Shown here: piece by piece, positions 1-8,283 of the stretch
Layout of the letters: every line of letters begins with the position of its first letter
Position numbering within the stretch: position 1 is the first letter of the stretch
Assembly: GCA_963719165.1 (NCBI GenBank)
Contig: CAVRAV010000001.1
Span: 2,599,371-2,663,370 of the forward strand
Length of the DNA stretch: 64,000 nt
Source of the DNA: JAOUEA01 sp963719165
GTDB taxonomy: Bacteria > Actinomycetota > UBA4738 > HRBIN12
Reading direction: 5' to 3'
Notes under the pieces: model-generated
Database searches by the model: none
What the model was told of the DNA's origin: nothing
What the model saw: the letters and a program-made list of their open reading frames with translations, nothing else
Program-made: the position numbers and the translations under genes

Positions 1-1
1 T

Positions 2-628
2 CGACGGCGTTCGTATCAGCTCCTGTGGGCGATATCGCTGGTCATGTACGGGGCCGCATCGGTGGCCGTGGTGGTCGGCGTGCTGAGCGGATGGGATCCG
101 TTCTGGTTCGGGCTGTACTGGGCGCTCGGCGCCGTGCTCAACGTGCCGTTCCTCGCCGGCGGGGAGGTGCAGCTCCTGGGCCGCAACCGCACCGTGGACG
201 TGATCGTGGACCTCGTGCTGATCTTCCTCGTGGGCTACACGCTGTCGGTCTTGCGCCGCGCGGGCACCGATGCCTCGGCGCTCGTGGAGCGCCTGCCCTC
301 GGGCAAGGCGGTCTTCGGTGATGGCACCGCGGCACACCGACTCCCGCAGCTCATCTCGATCCCCTCGTTCGCCGTGCTCCTGCTCGGCACCTTGTGGTCG
401 GCCTGGAAGATGCGCGGACGCCCGCAGCTGCGCGATCGCTTCTACGGCACCCTCTTCATCGCCCTGGGGGCCACCGTGGTCGCGGGTGGCGCGACCTTCG
501 CAGCCCTGGGGAACCTGCCGGGATTCTGCATCACCTTGGTCGTGGGGATCACGGTGATGTTCGCGGGGTTCCTGCGCGCGTCCTCACCGGCGAAGAGCCC
601 GGTCCTCGAGCCCACCCCCGACGCCTGA
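2..628 (+). CDS. Membrane protein of unknown function, 5' end outside window
   Basis: The frame is open from the first bases of the window, and the residues before the internal ATG at 44 (YQLLWAISLV) continue a hydrophobic helix, so the gene probably starts upstream. About five hydrophobic segments are visible (near 'VMYGAASVAVVVG', 'VDVIVDLVLIFLVGY', 'ISIPSFAVLLLGTL', 'LFIALGATVVAGGATF' and 'FCITLVVGITVMFAGF'), followed by a short Pro/Ser-rich tail. I do not recognise the family. No partner is visible, and a gap of about 200 bases separates it from the next gene. Confidence 0.6.
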   Translation, partial: RRRSYQLLWAISLVMYGAASVAVVVGVLSGWDPFWFGLYWALGAVLNVPFLAGGEVQLLGRNRTVDVIVDLVLIFLVGYTLSVLRRAGTDASALVERLPSGKAVFGDGTAAHRLPQLISIPSFAVLLLGTLWSAWKMRGRPQLRDRFYGTLFIALGATVVAGGATFAALGNLPGFCITLVVGITVMFAGFLRASSPAKSPVLEPTPDA

Positions 629-826
629 GCCGCCCCAGGGGGCTCGATCCTTCGCGATCGCTCCGTCCGAAGCTACCCCTCCGGTGATCCACCCGAGGTC
701 GCGGCGCGAAGGACACCCGTACCGGCGCCGCAGCAAAGGAGGGATGTCGGACGGTCCCGAGGGGAGGTCTCCGGGGCCCGGCGCGGTCGATCGCTCATCC
801 CATCGCACGTTCGAAAGGAGTGCATC

Positions 827-2212
827 TTGCCTCATCACCGCATCCGCAACGTGGCCGCGGCAGGGGTTGCCGCGCTGGCGCTCGGTGCCGGGGTCCTCGC
901 GGGCCTCGGACCCGTCGCGTCCAACGCGTCCTCTCACCGAGAAGCCCCGTTGACCGCGGCCGACCCGCAGATCGACAACACCGACGTCTACGCGTTCGTG
1001 AGTCCCGACAAGCCCGATACGGTCACGCTCGTCAGCTCCTGGATCCCCTTCGAGGAGCCGGCCGGTGGTCCGAACTTCTACAACTTCGCGGAGCACACGA
1101 ACTACGACGTCAACATCGACAACAACGGCGACGCCAAGGCCGACATCACGTACCGGTGGAACTTCAAGACCCACTACCGTGACGGCAACTCGTTCATCTA
1201 CAACAACGGTCCGGTCACCTCGCTGCGCGACCCGAACCTGCTCGTGCGGCAGACGTACGACCTGTATCGGATCAAGCACGGGCACCGCACGCGCCTGTTG
1301 AACGACGCTCCGGCGGCACCCAGCCGCGTGGGCAACGCCTCGATGCCGGGGTACAACGCGAATCTGTTCGACCGGGCCGTCAAGCCCGCCAAGGGTCGCA
1401 TCAAGAGCTGGGTCGGGCAGTCGGACGACCCGTTCTTCCTGGACCTGCGCGTGTTCGACCTGCTCTACGGGGCGAACCTGTCGGAGACGGGAAACGACAC
1501 CCTCGCGGGGTTCAACGTCAACACGATGGCGCTACAGGTCCCCAAGGGCCAGCTTCGCGGCCACAAGGACTCCGTGATCGGCGTGTGGAGCACCGCTTCG
1601 CGCCCGAGCCTGCGCGTGCAGCGTTCCGACGGTTCGCAGCACTTCTACGGCAAGGACGTTCAGGTCTCGCGCCTGGGTAATCCCCTCGTGAACGAGGTCG
1701 TCGTCCCCGTGGGCGCGAAGGACTACTTCAACGGCTCGTCGCCGTCGAAGGACGCTCAGTTCCTGCCTGCGGTCCAAGACCCGGAGCTGCCGCACCTCGT
1801 GAACGCGGTGTACCCGAGCCTGGCCGTGCCGGACTCGAACCCGAACAAGGCCGGCATCCAACGGGCGGACCTGATCCAGGTCTTCCTCACGGGCATCCCC
1901 AACCTCAACCAACCAAAGGGTGTGAAGCCGAGCGAGATGCTGCGGCTGAACATCGACACCCCGCCATGTTCGAGCAGCTGCTCCACGCTCGGCGTGATCG
2001 GCGGTGACGTGGCCGGCTTCCCGAACGGGCGGCGTCTGTCCGACGACATCGTCGACGTGGCCCTCCGCGTCGCGATGGGTGTGCTCCTGCCCTCACACTC
2101 GGCGAGCGCGGACACCCTGGGCGACGGCGTGAACGCGAACGATGTTCCGTTCCAGAACACGTTCCCGTACGTCGGGTACCCCACGAGCGGTTCGGTCGCG
2201 AACCCGCACTGA
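827..2212 (+). CDS. DUF4331 family secreted protein
   Basis: Seen: a TTG start at 827 with a good ribosome site (GAAAGGAG, 813-820), an N-terminal signal peptide of about 33 residues, and the family hallmark SSHREAP at about residues 35-41, followed by the D-rich stretch 'ADPQIDNTDVYAF'. At 461 residues the length fits DUF4331. Known: DUF4331 proteins are exported and have no assigned biochemical role. A strong hairpin follows the stop, and a TPR gene and a NicO-type transporter lie downstream on the same strand. The C-terminal CSSSCS cysteines could form a disulfide. Function is unassigned. Confidence 0.85.
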   Translation: MPHHRIRNVAAAGVAALALGAGVLAGLGPVASNASSHREAPLTAADPQIDNTDVYAFVSPDKPDTVTLVSSWIPFEEPAGGPNFYNFAEHTNYDVNIDNNGDAKADITYRWNFKTHYRDGNSFIYNNGPVTSLRDPNLLVRQTYDLYRIKHGHRTRLLNDAPAAPSRVGNASMPGYNANLFDRAVKPAKGRIKSWVGQSDDPFFLDLRVFDLLYGANLSETGNDTLAGFNVNTMALQVPKGQLRGHKDSVIGVWSTASRPSLRVQRSDGSQHFYGKDVQVSRLGNPLVNEVVVPVGAKDYFNGSSPSKDAQFLPAVQDPELPHLVNAVYPSLAVPDSNPNKAGIQRADLIQVFLTGIPNLNQPKGVKPSEMLRLNIDTPPCSSSCSTLGVIGGDVAGFPNGRRLSDDIVDVALRVAMGVLLPSHSASADTLGDGVNANDVPFQNTFPYVGYPTSGSVANPH

Positions 2213-2228
2213 CCCGCGTGGGAACCAC

Positions 2229-2261
2229 GGTGGGCCCGGCCGCGAAGCGGCCGGGCCCACC
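2229..2261 (+). terminator. Strong GC hairpin after DUF4331 gene
   Basis: A perfect 15-bp stem (2229-2243 pairs with 2247-2261) with a GAA loop begins 17 bases after the DUF4331 stop. There is no T tract, which is common for actinobacterial intrinsic terminators. It would end or attenuate transcription before the TPR gene. Confidence 0.65.
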
Positions 2262-2302
2262 ACCCACCTTCCCTCACGAGGCCCTGAGGAGGACCCCCGC
2301 CG

Positions 2303-3631
2303 ATGAAGCGCTCCACGAAGGCCGGAGCGATCGTGCTGTTGGCCGCCGCGTTGTTCACCGTGGGCGGCCTGGGCGCCTTCCGCTCCCTGCGGACGCAGGC
2401 CCCCGCCGCCACGCCTGCCGCGCCCGAAGCGGCATCGATCTTGCTCCCCACCGGCGGCGGGCTGGACGCCACGATCGCCTATCTCCAGCAGCGACTGAGC
2501 ACGATCCCCGAGGACTGGAAGTCCTATGCCTCCCTGGGCCAGGCCTACGTCCAACAAGGTCGTGTCACGGCGGACCCGACGTACTACCCGAAGGCCCAGG
2601 GCGCCCTCGAACGCTCCCTCGCGCTGCGGCCGGAGTCCAACGAGGGGGCACTGGTGGGCATGGCGGCGCTCGCCGCGGCCCGGCATGACTTCGACGCCGC
2701 GCTGCGGTACGGCGAGCGGGCCCGACGCGTGAACCACTTCGACGCGAACGTCTACGGCGTGATCGGCGACGCCGAGGTGGAGCTCGGTCGGTACCCACAG
2801 GCGTTCGCGACGTTCCAACGGATGGTCGACATCAAGCCGGGGCTGAGCTCGTACGCGCGCGTGTCGTACGCGCGTGAGCTGCAAGGTGACGCCGACGGCG
2901 CGCTGCGATCGATGAAGGCGGCGCGACAGGTGGCGGGCTCCGCATCGGACGTCGCCTGGGCGAGCTTCCAGATCGGCGAGCTCCAGTTCAATAGGGGGCG
3001 GCTCGGACCTGCCCGCGTCGCCTACCGCTACGGGCTCGAGGCCGATGGGGACTACGTTCCCGATCGGATGGGTTTGGCGAAAGTGGCGTGGGCGAGCGGC
3101 GACACCCGCGCGGCCGTCGACGGGTACACCGAGGTCACGCAGCGATACCCATCGCCCGAGTACGTGATCGCGCTGGGCGATCTCCAGACGCTGGTGGGGG
3201 ATCGACGGGCCGCAGCGCGGCAGTACGCCCTGGTCCGCGCGGAGACGCGACTCTTGGCCGCCAACGGCGTGAACGTCGACCTGGAGCTCGCGCTCTTCGA
3301 CGCCGATCACGGGCGGCCCGCCGCAGCGCTTGCGTCCGCGCGCAACGAGTGGGCGCGGCGCCACAGCATCCACGTGGCCGACGCCTACGCGTGGGCGCTC
3401 TACGCGAACGGCCGCTATGCCAAGGCAGCGGGATACGCGCGCAAGGCGCTGGCCCTGGGCACCCGCAACGCGCTGTTCACCTTCCACGCGGGCATGATCC
3501 AAGCGCGACTCGGCCATCGTGCGGCGGCGCGTTCATTCCTGCGCGACGCCATCGCGATCAACCCCCACTTCTCGATCCTGCACGCTCCGCAGGCGCGGTC
3601 GACCCTCGCACGGTTGGAAGGCGCCCGGTGA
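2303..3631 (+). CDS. Membrane-anchored tetratricopeptide repeat protein
   Basis: Starts at ATG 2303, about 10 bases after AGGAGGA. The first ~30 residues form an uncleaved signal anchor ('AIVLLAAALFTVGGLGAF'). The rest is alpha-helical with repeated TPR-like units, for example around 'WKSYASLGQAYVQQGRV', 'FDANVYGVIGDAEVELGRY', 'PEYVIALGDLQTLVGDR' and 'IHVADAYAWALYANGRYAK', suggesting an extracytoplasmic scaffold of about ten repeats. The stop overlaps the GTG start of the NicO-type transporter (GTGA), so the two are translationally coupled. The partner is unknown; the link to DUF4331 and metal transport is by position only. Confidence 0.8.
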   Translation: MKRSTKAGAIVLLAAALFTVGGLGAFRSLRTQAPAATPAAPEAASILLPTGGGLDATIAYLQQRLSTIPEDWKSYASLGQAYVQQGRVTADPTYYPKAQGALERSLALRPESNEGALVGMAALAAARHDFDAALRYGERARRVNHFDANVYGVIGDAEVELGRYPQAFATFQRMVDIKPGLSSYARVSYARELQGDADGALRSMKAARQVAGSASDVAWASFQIGELQFNRGRLGPARVAYRYGLEADGDYVPDRMGLAKVAWASGDTRAAVDGYTEVTQRYPSPEYVIALGDLQTLVGDRRAAARQYALVRAETRLLAANGVNVDLELALFDADHGRPAAALASARNEWARRHSIHVADAYAWALYANGRYAKAAGYARKALALGTRNALFTFHAGMIQARLGHRAAARSFLRDAIAINPHFSILHAPQARSTLARLEGAR

Positions 3632-5085
3632 GACGGCTCGTCCTCGCCGCGATCGCCGCGCTGGGCCTCGTCCTCGTGCCTGCCGCCGCGGCGTTCGCCC
3701 ACCCCTTGGGGAACTTCACGGTGAATCGCTACAGCGGCGTGGTGGCGCTGCCCGGACGCGTGCGCGTGGACTACGTGGTGGACATGGCCGAGATCCCCAC
3801 GTTCCAAGCGATGCCGGGGATCGACACCGACGGGGACGGCACCGCCTCGGCCACGGAGCTCGCGGCCTGGGCGACCGAGCAGGCGGCGGCGTTCGCTCCC
3901 CGGCTGCACGCGAGCGTGGACGGGGACCCCGTTGCGCTGGCGGCGCAGGGAGCGGCCGCCCAGCTCCTGGCGGGCCAGGGCGGACTGCAGACCCTCCGCT
4001 TCGAAGGCACGTTCGCGGGCCCCGCGCCCGATACGGGCGCCCTCAGCTTCCGCGACGCGAACTTCGCGGGCCGGATCGGGTGGCGGGAGATCACCGCCGT
4101 GGGGGCCGAAGGCGCCGCGCTCGAGGGATCCACCGTGCCGACGCAGAGCGTCAGCGACGAGCTCCGCACGTACCCCGCGGACCTCCTGTCGAGCCCGCTC
4201 GACGTGGCGTCGATGCAGGCCCACGTGGCGCCGGGGAGCTCCGGTCCGGCCCCCGCCCCGATCACCTCGGATACGGCCACGTCGGTATCCTCCTCCCGGC
4301 CTCAAGTGGAGGCGGGCGCCCTCGGTGGCGTGCTCGATCGACACGGGGTCGCCCTCGTGCTCTTGGGACTCGCCATCGCGCTGGCGTTCGGCGCGTGGCA
4401 CGCGATGCTCCCCGGTCACGGCAAGACGCTCATGGCCGCCTACATGGTGGGCTCGACCTCCCGCGTTCGCCACGCCGCGACCGTGGGGACCGCCGTCGCG
4501 GTCATGCACACCGCATCCGTGCTGGCGCTCGGGCTGCTCGTGCTCTCGCTGGAACAGACGTTCCGCCCGGAGACCCTCTATCCGTGGCTCGGGCTCCTCT
4601 CGGGATTGGTCGCGCTGGGCCTCGGCGCGTACCTGTTGATCTCGCGCCTGTCGGCGTGGGGCCTTCGGCGCCATGCCTCCGGGCACGACCACGCCGAGCA
4701 TCGGACGGCGCTCGCCGCGGCTCCCGGCCACGATCACGGGGCGGGAGGGCACACGCACGCGCTTCCCGAGGGCGCCCCGCTGTCGCCCAAAGGGATCCTC
4801 GCCCTGGCACTGGCCGGCGGCATCCTGCCCGCCCCCAGCGCCCTGCTCGTGATGCTCGGCGCCATCGAGGCGCACCGGGCCGCCTACGGGGTGGGCCTCG
4901 TCCTGGCGTTCAGCGCCGGGCTCGCCGCCGCGCTGATGATCGTGGGGATGGGAGCCATGAAGGCCCGGGAGGCGATGACGAGACGATTGTCCTCCACCGC
5001 CGGGCGGCTCGTTCCCGTGCTCTCCGCGTCGGCGATCGTGGCGGTGGGCGTCTTCCTCACGGTCCGCGGCGTCGCGCAGGTCTGA
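3628..5085 (+). CDS. NicO/RcnA-type nickel/cobalt transporter with exported EF-hand-like N-domain
   Basis: I chose GTG 3628, which overlaps the TPR stop by 4 bases, because a signal peptide follows at once (cleavage likely after AFA, residue ~24, before HPLG). Residues ~25-225 form an extracytoplasmic domain containing DTDGDGTASATEL (~66-78), which matches the spacing of a calcium EF-hand loop. The membrane part holds the NicO-type motif HAMLPGHGKT, a His-rich loop (GHDHAEH...GHDHGAGGHTH) and about six helices. Known: this family exports or imports Ni2+/Co2+. The metal and direction here are inferred. It converges on the anti-sigma gene, 10 bases away. Confidence 0.8.
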   Translation: MRRLVLAAIAALGLVLVPAAAAFAHPLGNFTVNRYSGVVALPGRVRVDYVVDMAEIPTFQAMPGIDTDGDGTASATELAAWATEQAAAFAPRLHASVDGDPVALAAQGAAAQLLAGQGGLQTLRFEGTFAGPAPDTGALSFRDANFAGRIGWREITAVGAEGAALEGSTVPTQSVSDELRTYPADLLSSPLDVASMQAHVAPGSSGPAPAPITSDTATSVSSSRPQVEAGALGGVLDRHGVALVLLGLAIALAFGAWHAMLPGHGKTLMAAYMVGSTSRVRHAATVGTAVAVMHTASVLALGLLVLSLEQTFRPETLYPWLGLLSGLVALGLGAYLLISRLSAWGLRRHASGHDHAEHRTALAAAPGHDHGAGGHTHALPEGAPLSPKGILALALAGGILPAPSALLVMLGAIEAHRAAYGVGLVLAFSAGLAAALMIVGMGAMKAREAMTRRLSSTAGRLVPVLSASAIVAVGVFLTVRGVAQV

Positions 5086-5095
5086 GGAGCGGTAC

Positions 5096-5800
5096 TCAGC
5101 TCTCGGAGCTCCAGAGGGCGTCGGCCGGCGCCGGTGCGACCGGCTCGGACCCGGCCGGCGCCTGTGTCACCCACAGCGCGTCGTACGCGCTGGGGTCGAA
5201 CACCGATACCTGAAGATTCACGTAGCCGTGGTCCGGGACGAACTCGTCGACGTACGTCGGCGTGGTCCCGGAGACGAGCCACACCCGATACACCATGCCC
5301 GGGGGCGGCGAGGGCACCTCGCGCCCGTAGAGGTAGAAGAACTCGTGTCCGGGTGCGGAGACCTCCGTGGCCGGTCCCACCGGCACGAGGTGGGCATCAG
5401 GCAGCGACGCCGTGTCCATGACGGCGCGCAGTGCGTTGGCTTCCTTGCGCCCGTTGTCCGCGCGCACGCTCTGGGTGACGGCCATCCCCGCGAGCCCGGC
5501 CACCACGACGACGCTGGCGGCCACCGCGAACATCTGCACGGGGCGCCGGCGCCGCTCGCCGGGCTCCAGCTCGCGGTGCAGGAGGGGCAGGAGGGTCTCG
5601 GGCGGCTCGATCGGCGTGGCGTCGAGCGCAAGGTCGGCGGAGACGGCCTGGAAGTCGGCCAGGGTTTGGCGACACCCCGCGCAGCCGGGGACATGCTCGG
5701 ACAGGAGGCGATCGGCTTCGGCCGCATCCTCACCCGAGAGGCTTCGCAGGACGTAGCCCGCCAGCAGCTCGTCGATCCGTGCGTGTTCCGGGGTGCTCAA
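5096..5800 (-). CDS. Anti-sigma factor, RskA-like, with zinc-finger motif
   Basis: The start is TTG 5800, which overlaps the sigma factor stop (TTGA), a typical coupled sigma/anti-sigma arrangement. The N-terminus has the ZAS-type motif HVPGCAGC (H-x3-C-x2-C, residues ~40-47) that binds the sigma factor. One membrane helix (~'FAVAASVVVVAGLAGMAV') follows, then an extracytoplasmic RskA-type C-terminal domain with 'PPGMVYRVWLVSG'. By family knowledge it holds the sigma factor inactive until proteolysis in the membrane. An open frame continues upstream of 5800 but lies inside the sigma gene. The signal it senses cannot be read from the sequence. Confidence 0.88.
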   Translation of the reverse strand: MSTPEHARIDELLAGYVLRSLSGEDAAEADRLLSEHVPGCAGCRQTLADFQAVSADLALDATPIEPPETLLPLLHRELEPGERRRRPVQMFAVAASVVVVAGLAGMAVTQSVRADNGRKEANALRAVMDTASLPDAHLVPVGPATEVSAPGHEFFYLYGREVPSPPPGMVYRVWLVSGTTPTYVDEFVPDHGYVNLQVSVFDPSAYDALWVTQAPAGSEPVAPAPADALWSSES

Positions 5801-6369
5801 GCGTCTTCCTCCGTCTGCAGGGCCCGGCGTAGCTTCTTCATGGCCGCCAGGGTCCGGGTCTTCACGGTGCCGATCGGGATCTGGAGATCCTCGGCGATCT
5901 GCACCTGGGTCATGCCTTCGAAATAAGCCATCTGGAGTACCTTGTGCTGCTCCGGTGGCAGCGCCTTCAGGGCCGCTCTCACTTGGCGGCGACGCACCCC
6001 CATGAACGCTTCGTCGACCACGTCTTCCGCAACATCTTCGCCATGCGTCGGCTCGAGGTTCGACGCTCGCTCCTGCCGCTTGCGAAGGCGCTCCTCGCGG
6101 CGGACGGTGTCGACGGCCCGATGATGCACCAGCGCAAGGAAGAACGTGCGGAAGGCGCCGCGCGCCGGATCGTAGGCCTCGGGGGCGCGCCACAGCGCCA
6201 TGAAGGCGTCGTGCACGACGTCTTGTGCCAAGAGCTGCTGGCCCGTGAGCCGGTAGGCGAGCCCGTAGGCAGGCGAGGCGTAGCGGCGGTACAGCTCGTC
6301 GAAGGCCGCCCGGTCTCCGGAGGAAAGGCGCCGATGGAGCTCCAGGTCCTCGCCGCCGCCCTCACGCAC
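5797..6369 (-). CDS. ECF RNA polymerase sigma factor
   Basis: A 190-residue protein with sigma-70 region 2 (~residues 20-90, including 'LAQDVVHDAFMALWRAPEAY' and 'FLALVHHRAVDTVRRE') and region 4 (~130-185, 'LPPEQHKVLQMAYFEGMTQ' then 'IPIGTVKTRTLAAMKKLRR', the helix-turn-helix). The start is GTG 6369. It is coupled to an RskA-like anti-sigma gene. Known: SigK-type ECF factors redirect RNA polymerase under redox or envelope stress. It diverges from the glutaredoxin-like gene across about 40 bases. The regulon is unknown, and the adjacent DUF4331/TPR/NicO cluster is only a candidate target. Confidence 0.92.
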   Translation of the reverse strand: MREGGGEDLELHRRLSSGDRAAFDELYRRYASPAYGLAYRLTGQQLLAQDVVHDAFMALWRAPEAYDPARGAFRTFFLALVHHRAVDTVRREERLRKRQERASNLEPTHGEDVAEDVVDEAFMGVRRRQVRAALKALPPEQHKVLQMAYFEGMTQVQIAEDLQIPIGTVKTRTLAAMKKLRRALQTEEDA

Positions 6370-6398
6370 GCCCCACGTTCTACCAGAGCGACCGGCGG

Positions 6399-6404
6399 TA
6401 GCAT
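6399..6404 (+). promoter_or_regulatory. Putative -10 (TAGCAT) for leaderless glutaredoxin gene
   Basis: TAGCAT lies six bases before the ATG at 6411, the spacing expected when transcription starts at the start codon itself. No ribosome site is present. No clear -35 was seen. Confidence 0.45.
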
Positions 6405-6410
6405 CCGTCG

Positions 6411-6644
6411 ATGCACGTAGTGCTCTACGCCCGGGCAGGTTGCCATCTGTGTGAGGTCGCCCGCGCCGTCATCCTGGCCGAACGGGAGCGGACCGCCTTC
6501 GCGTTCGACGAGGTGGATATCGAGACCTCGGATACCCTCGTCATGGACTACGGGATCCGCATCCCGGTCGTCACGGTGGACGGGCAGGAGCGGTTCGAGA
6601 TCGATGTGGACCCCGCGGCGTTCGCCCAGGCCATCGGCGGGTAG
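6411..6644 (+). CDS. Small glutaredoxin/thioredoxin-fold protein
   Basis: A 77-residue protein with a thioredoxin-like fold pattern: strand 'HVVLYARAG', redox motif CHLC (residues 11-14), then 'IPVVTVDG' with the cis-proline typical of glutaredoxins. The length fits the glutaredoxin-like (DUF836) family. It probably performs thiol-disulfide exchange in the cytoplasm; the substrate is unknown. The ATG start has no Shine-Dalgarno sequence but has TAGCAT six bases upstream. It lies between the sigma factor and rex, so a redox theme is plausible. Confidence 0.82.
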   Translation: MHVVLYARAGCHLCEVARAVILAERERTAFAFDEVDIETSDTLVMDYGIRIPVVTVDGQERFEIDVDPAAFAQAIGG

Positions 6645-6713
6645 CCGGCGAGCTTGTGCGATCGAGAACGCCCTTGCTACCCTGCCCCTCATGCGGGGGG
6701 AGCGGACGCCGGC

Positions 6714-7397
6714 GTGAGGGATCGGTCGATCCCGGAGGCGACGGTCTCGAGGCTTCCCCTGTACCTGCGCGCCCTGGTCGAGCTCGCGGAAGGCGACGTC
6801 GCAACGATCTCCTCGGAGGCCCTGGCCGAGGCCGCCGGCGTCAACTCCGCGAAGGTGCGCAAGGACTTCTCGCACCTGGGGTCCTACGGCACGCGCGGGG
6901 TGGGCTACGACGTCGCGTACCTGATCCATCAGATCCGCCGCGAGCTTGGCCTCACCCAGCACTGGTCCATCGTGATCGCGGGGATCGGGAACCTCGGCAG
7001 CGCGCTGGCCAACTACCGGGGTTTCGCCGAGCGGGGGTTCGTCGTGGCCGCGCTCGTCGACGCGGACCCGGCCAAGTTCGGGGAGCGCGTGGCAGACCTC
7101 GTCGTCGAGCCTATCGATGAGCTGAGCAGGATCGTGCGGGCTCACGACGTGGCGATCGGGGTGATCGCGACGCCCGCGGCGGTGGCACAAGACGTCGCCG
7201 ACAGGTTCGTCGACGCGGGGCTCCGCTCGATCTTGAACTTCGCTCCGGCAGCGGTCAACGTTCCCCCGGGCGTGTCGGTGCGCAAGGTCGACCTCGCGGT
7301 GGAGCTCCAGATCCTGGCCTTCTACGAGCAGCGGAAGGCGACGCTGGCCGACGTCAAGCGTCGCGGCAGGGCCGTCGCCGATCTCGAGAGCCGGTGA
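6714..7397 (+). CDS. rex: Redox-sensing transcriptional repressor Rex
   Basis: From GTG 6714, after GGGGGGAGC, the protein is 227 residues, the usual Rex length. The N-terminal winged helix includes 'SEALAEAAGVNSAKVRKDFS' and 'GSYGTRGVGYDV'. The Rossmann domain has 'IAGIGNLGSALANY' (GxGxxG) for NAD(H), and a domain-swapping C-terminal helix follows ('LQILAFYEQRKA'). Known: Rex binds TTGTGAA-N4-TTCACAA when NADH/NAD+ is low and releases it when NADH rises. Two such sites occur in this window (12241-12258 and 25989-26006), both at respiratory operons. An in-frame TTG at 6654 would add 20 atypical residues. Confidence 0.95.
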   Translation: MRDRSIPEATVSRLPLYLRALVELAEGDVATISSEALAEAAGVNSAKVRKDFSHLGSYGTRGVGYDVAYLIHQIRRELGLTQHWSIVIAGIGNLGSALANYRGFAERGFVVAALVDADPAKFGERVADLVVEPIDELSRIVRAHDVAIGVIATPAAVAQDVADRFVDAGLRSILNFAPAAVNVPPGVSVRKVDLAVELQILAFYEQRKATLADVKRRGRAVADLESR

Positions 7398-7403
7398 CGC
7401 GCC

Positions 7404-7514
7404 CTATTTGGCGATGGTGATCCACATCAGCACGAGCGTCACGAGGACCATCACGCCGAACAGGATGAACTGCACGCTTCCCTGATCCAGGAGGGGCACG
7501 GTTTGGGCGATCAT
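7404..7514 (-). CDS. 36-residue single-helix membrane peptide, last gene of reductase operon
   Basis: Read from the minus strand: ATG 7514, a strong ribosome site GGGAAGGAG about 11 bases upstream, 36 codons, TAG at 7406-7404. The peptide begins MIAQTVPLLDQGSVQF and then has one hydrophobic helix (residues ~17-34) ending in IAK. It starts 19 bases after the stop of the preceding membrane protein, and its ribosome site lies at that stop. Small single-helix subunits such as PetG, PetL and PetN are known in b6f complexes, so a structural subunit is a reasonable inference, but I see no sequence match. It is the final gene before the convergent rex. Confidence 0.6.
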   Translation of the reverse strand: MIAQTVPLLDQGSVQFILFGVMVLVTLVLMWITIAK

Positions 7515-7533
7515 CTCGACGATTGCTCCTTCC

Positions 7534-8283
7534 CTACGCGGGGCCGTACCACGGTGGTGCACCGCCACCGGTGAGGAACGCCTTCCGCTTCTTCTCCGCG
7601 CGGTCGAGCATCGGCAGGAAGATCAAGAAGAGCAGGATCGACCCGCCGAGGAACATGTAGGAGTACCGGGGCACGCTGCCGGAGTTCTTGTATAGCGACA
7701 CCGTCCACAACGGACCGCCCCCGTTGTAGTGCGACTGCGCCACGGCGAGGGACGTGTTCCCGTCGTTCGCGAACTGGAGGTTGTCGATCGTGAAGGCGGT
7801 GGGGGAGATGGCGGTGGGATCGTCCGTCGCCAGGCCGAGCTGCTCGTTCAGCTGGTCGGTGAGGAAGGTGGTCACGGCGCCGCCTACCGTCTGGACGTCG
7901 GCGGCCTGATCTTTGTTGGCCGTGTCGGGCGGCGCCCATGGTTCGGACGGGTATTGCGCGAAGACCGGGTACGCGTTCGAGGTCGCATCCGGGCTGGCCT
8001 CGAGGACGACCCACGACGGCTCCGAACCCCTTGGGCCGAGGTTCGTGGGCGTGGCCGGGCCCTGGCTCCAGAACCCGAAGAGCCACAGCGAGGACTGGAT
8101 GATCATCCACCCGGCGAGGCACACGATGAGGACGGTGAAGGCCATCCATCGTCCGAAGATCGCGGTGAGCAGCAGGTAGATGCTCCCCACGAACAGGATG
8201 AAGGCCATGACGGTCACCCCAGCCCCCTTGAGGAGGGTGCCGCAATCGAGCGCCAGGCCGATGCAACTCTTGGCTGGTTCCAT
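7534..8283 (-). CDS. Membrane protein in cytochrome bc operon, function unknown
   Basis: A 249-residue protein with two N-terminal helices (~'VTVMAFILFVGSIYLLLTAI' and 'FTVLIVCLAGWMIIQSSLWL'), an extracytoplasmic domain of about 140 residues, and one C-terminal helix ('FLGGSILLFLIFLPM') followed by a basic tail. It starts directly at the stop of the cytochrome c gene (TAG then ATG, no gap), so it is surely cotranscribed with it. No cofactor motif is visible. It is probably an accessory subunit or assembly factor of the menaquinol:cytochrome c reductase. I do not recognise a named family. Confidence 0.75.
   Translation of the reverse strand: MEPAKSCIGLALDCGTLLKGAGVTVMAFILFVGSIYLLLTAIFGRWMAFTVLIVCLAGWMIIQSSLWLFGFWSQGPATPTNLGPRGSEPSWVVLEASPDATSNAYPVFAQYPSEPWAPPDTANKDQAADVQTVGGAVTTFLTDQLNEQLGLATDDPTAISPTAFTIDNLQFANDGNTSLAVAQSHYNGGGPLWTVSLYKNSGSVPRYSYMFLGGSILLFLIFLPMLDRAEKKRKAFLTGGGAPPWYGPA

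Noticed and set aside
6640..6670. Possible Rex autoregulatory site before rex (TTGTGCGATCGAGAA)
   Set aside because: Only the first arm resembles the operator; the second arm lacks TTCAC.
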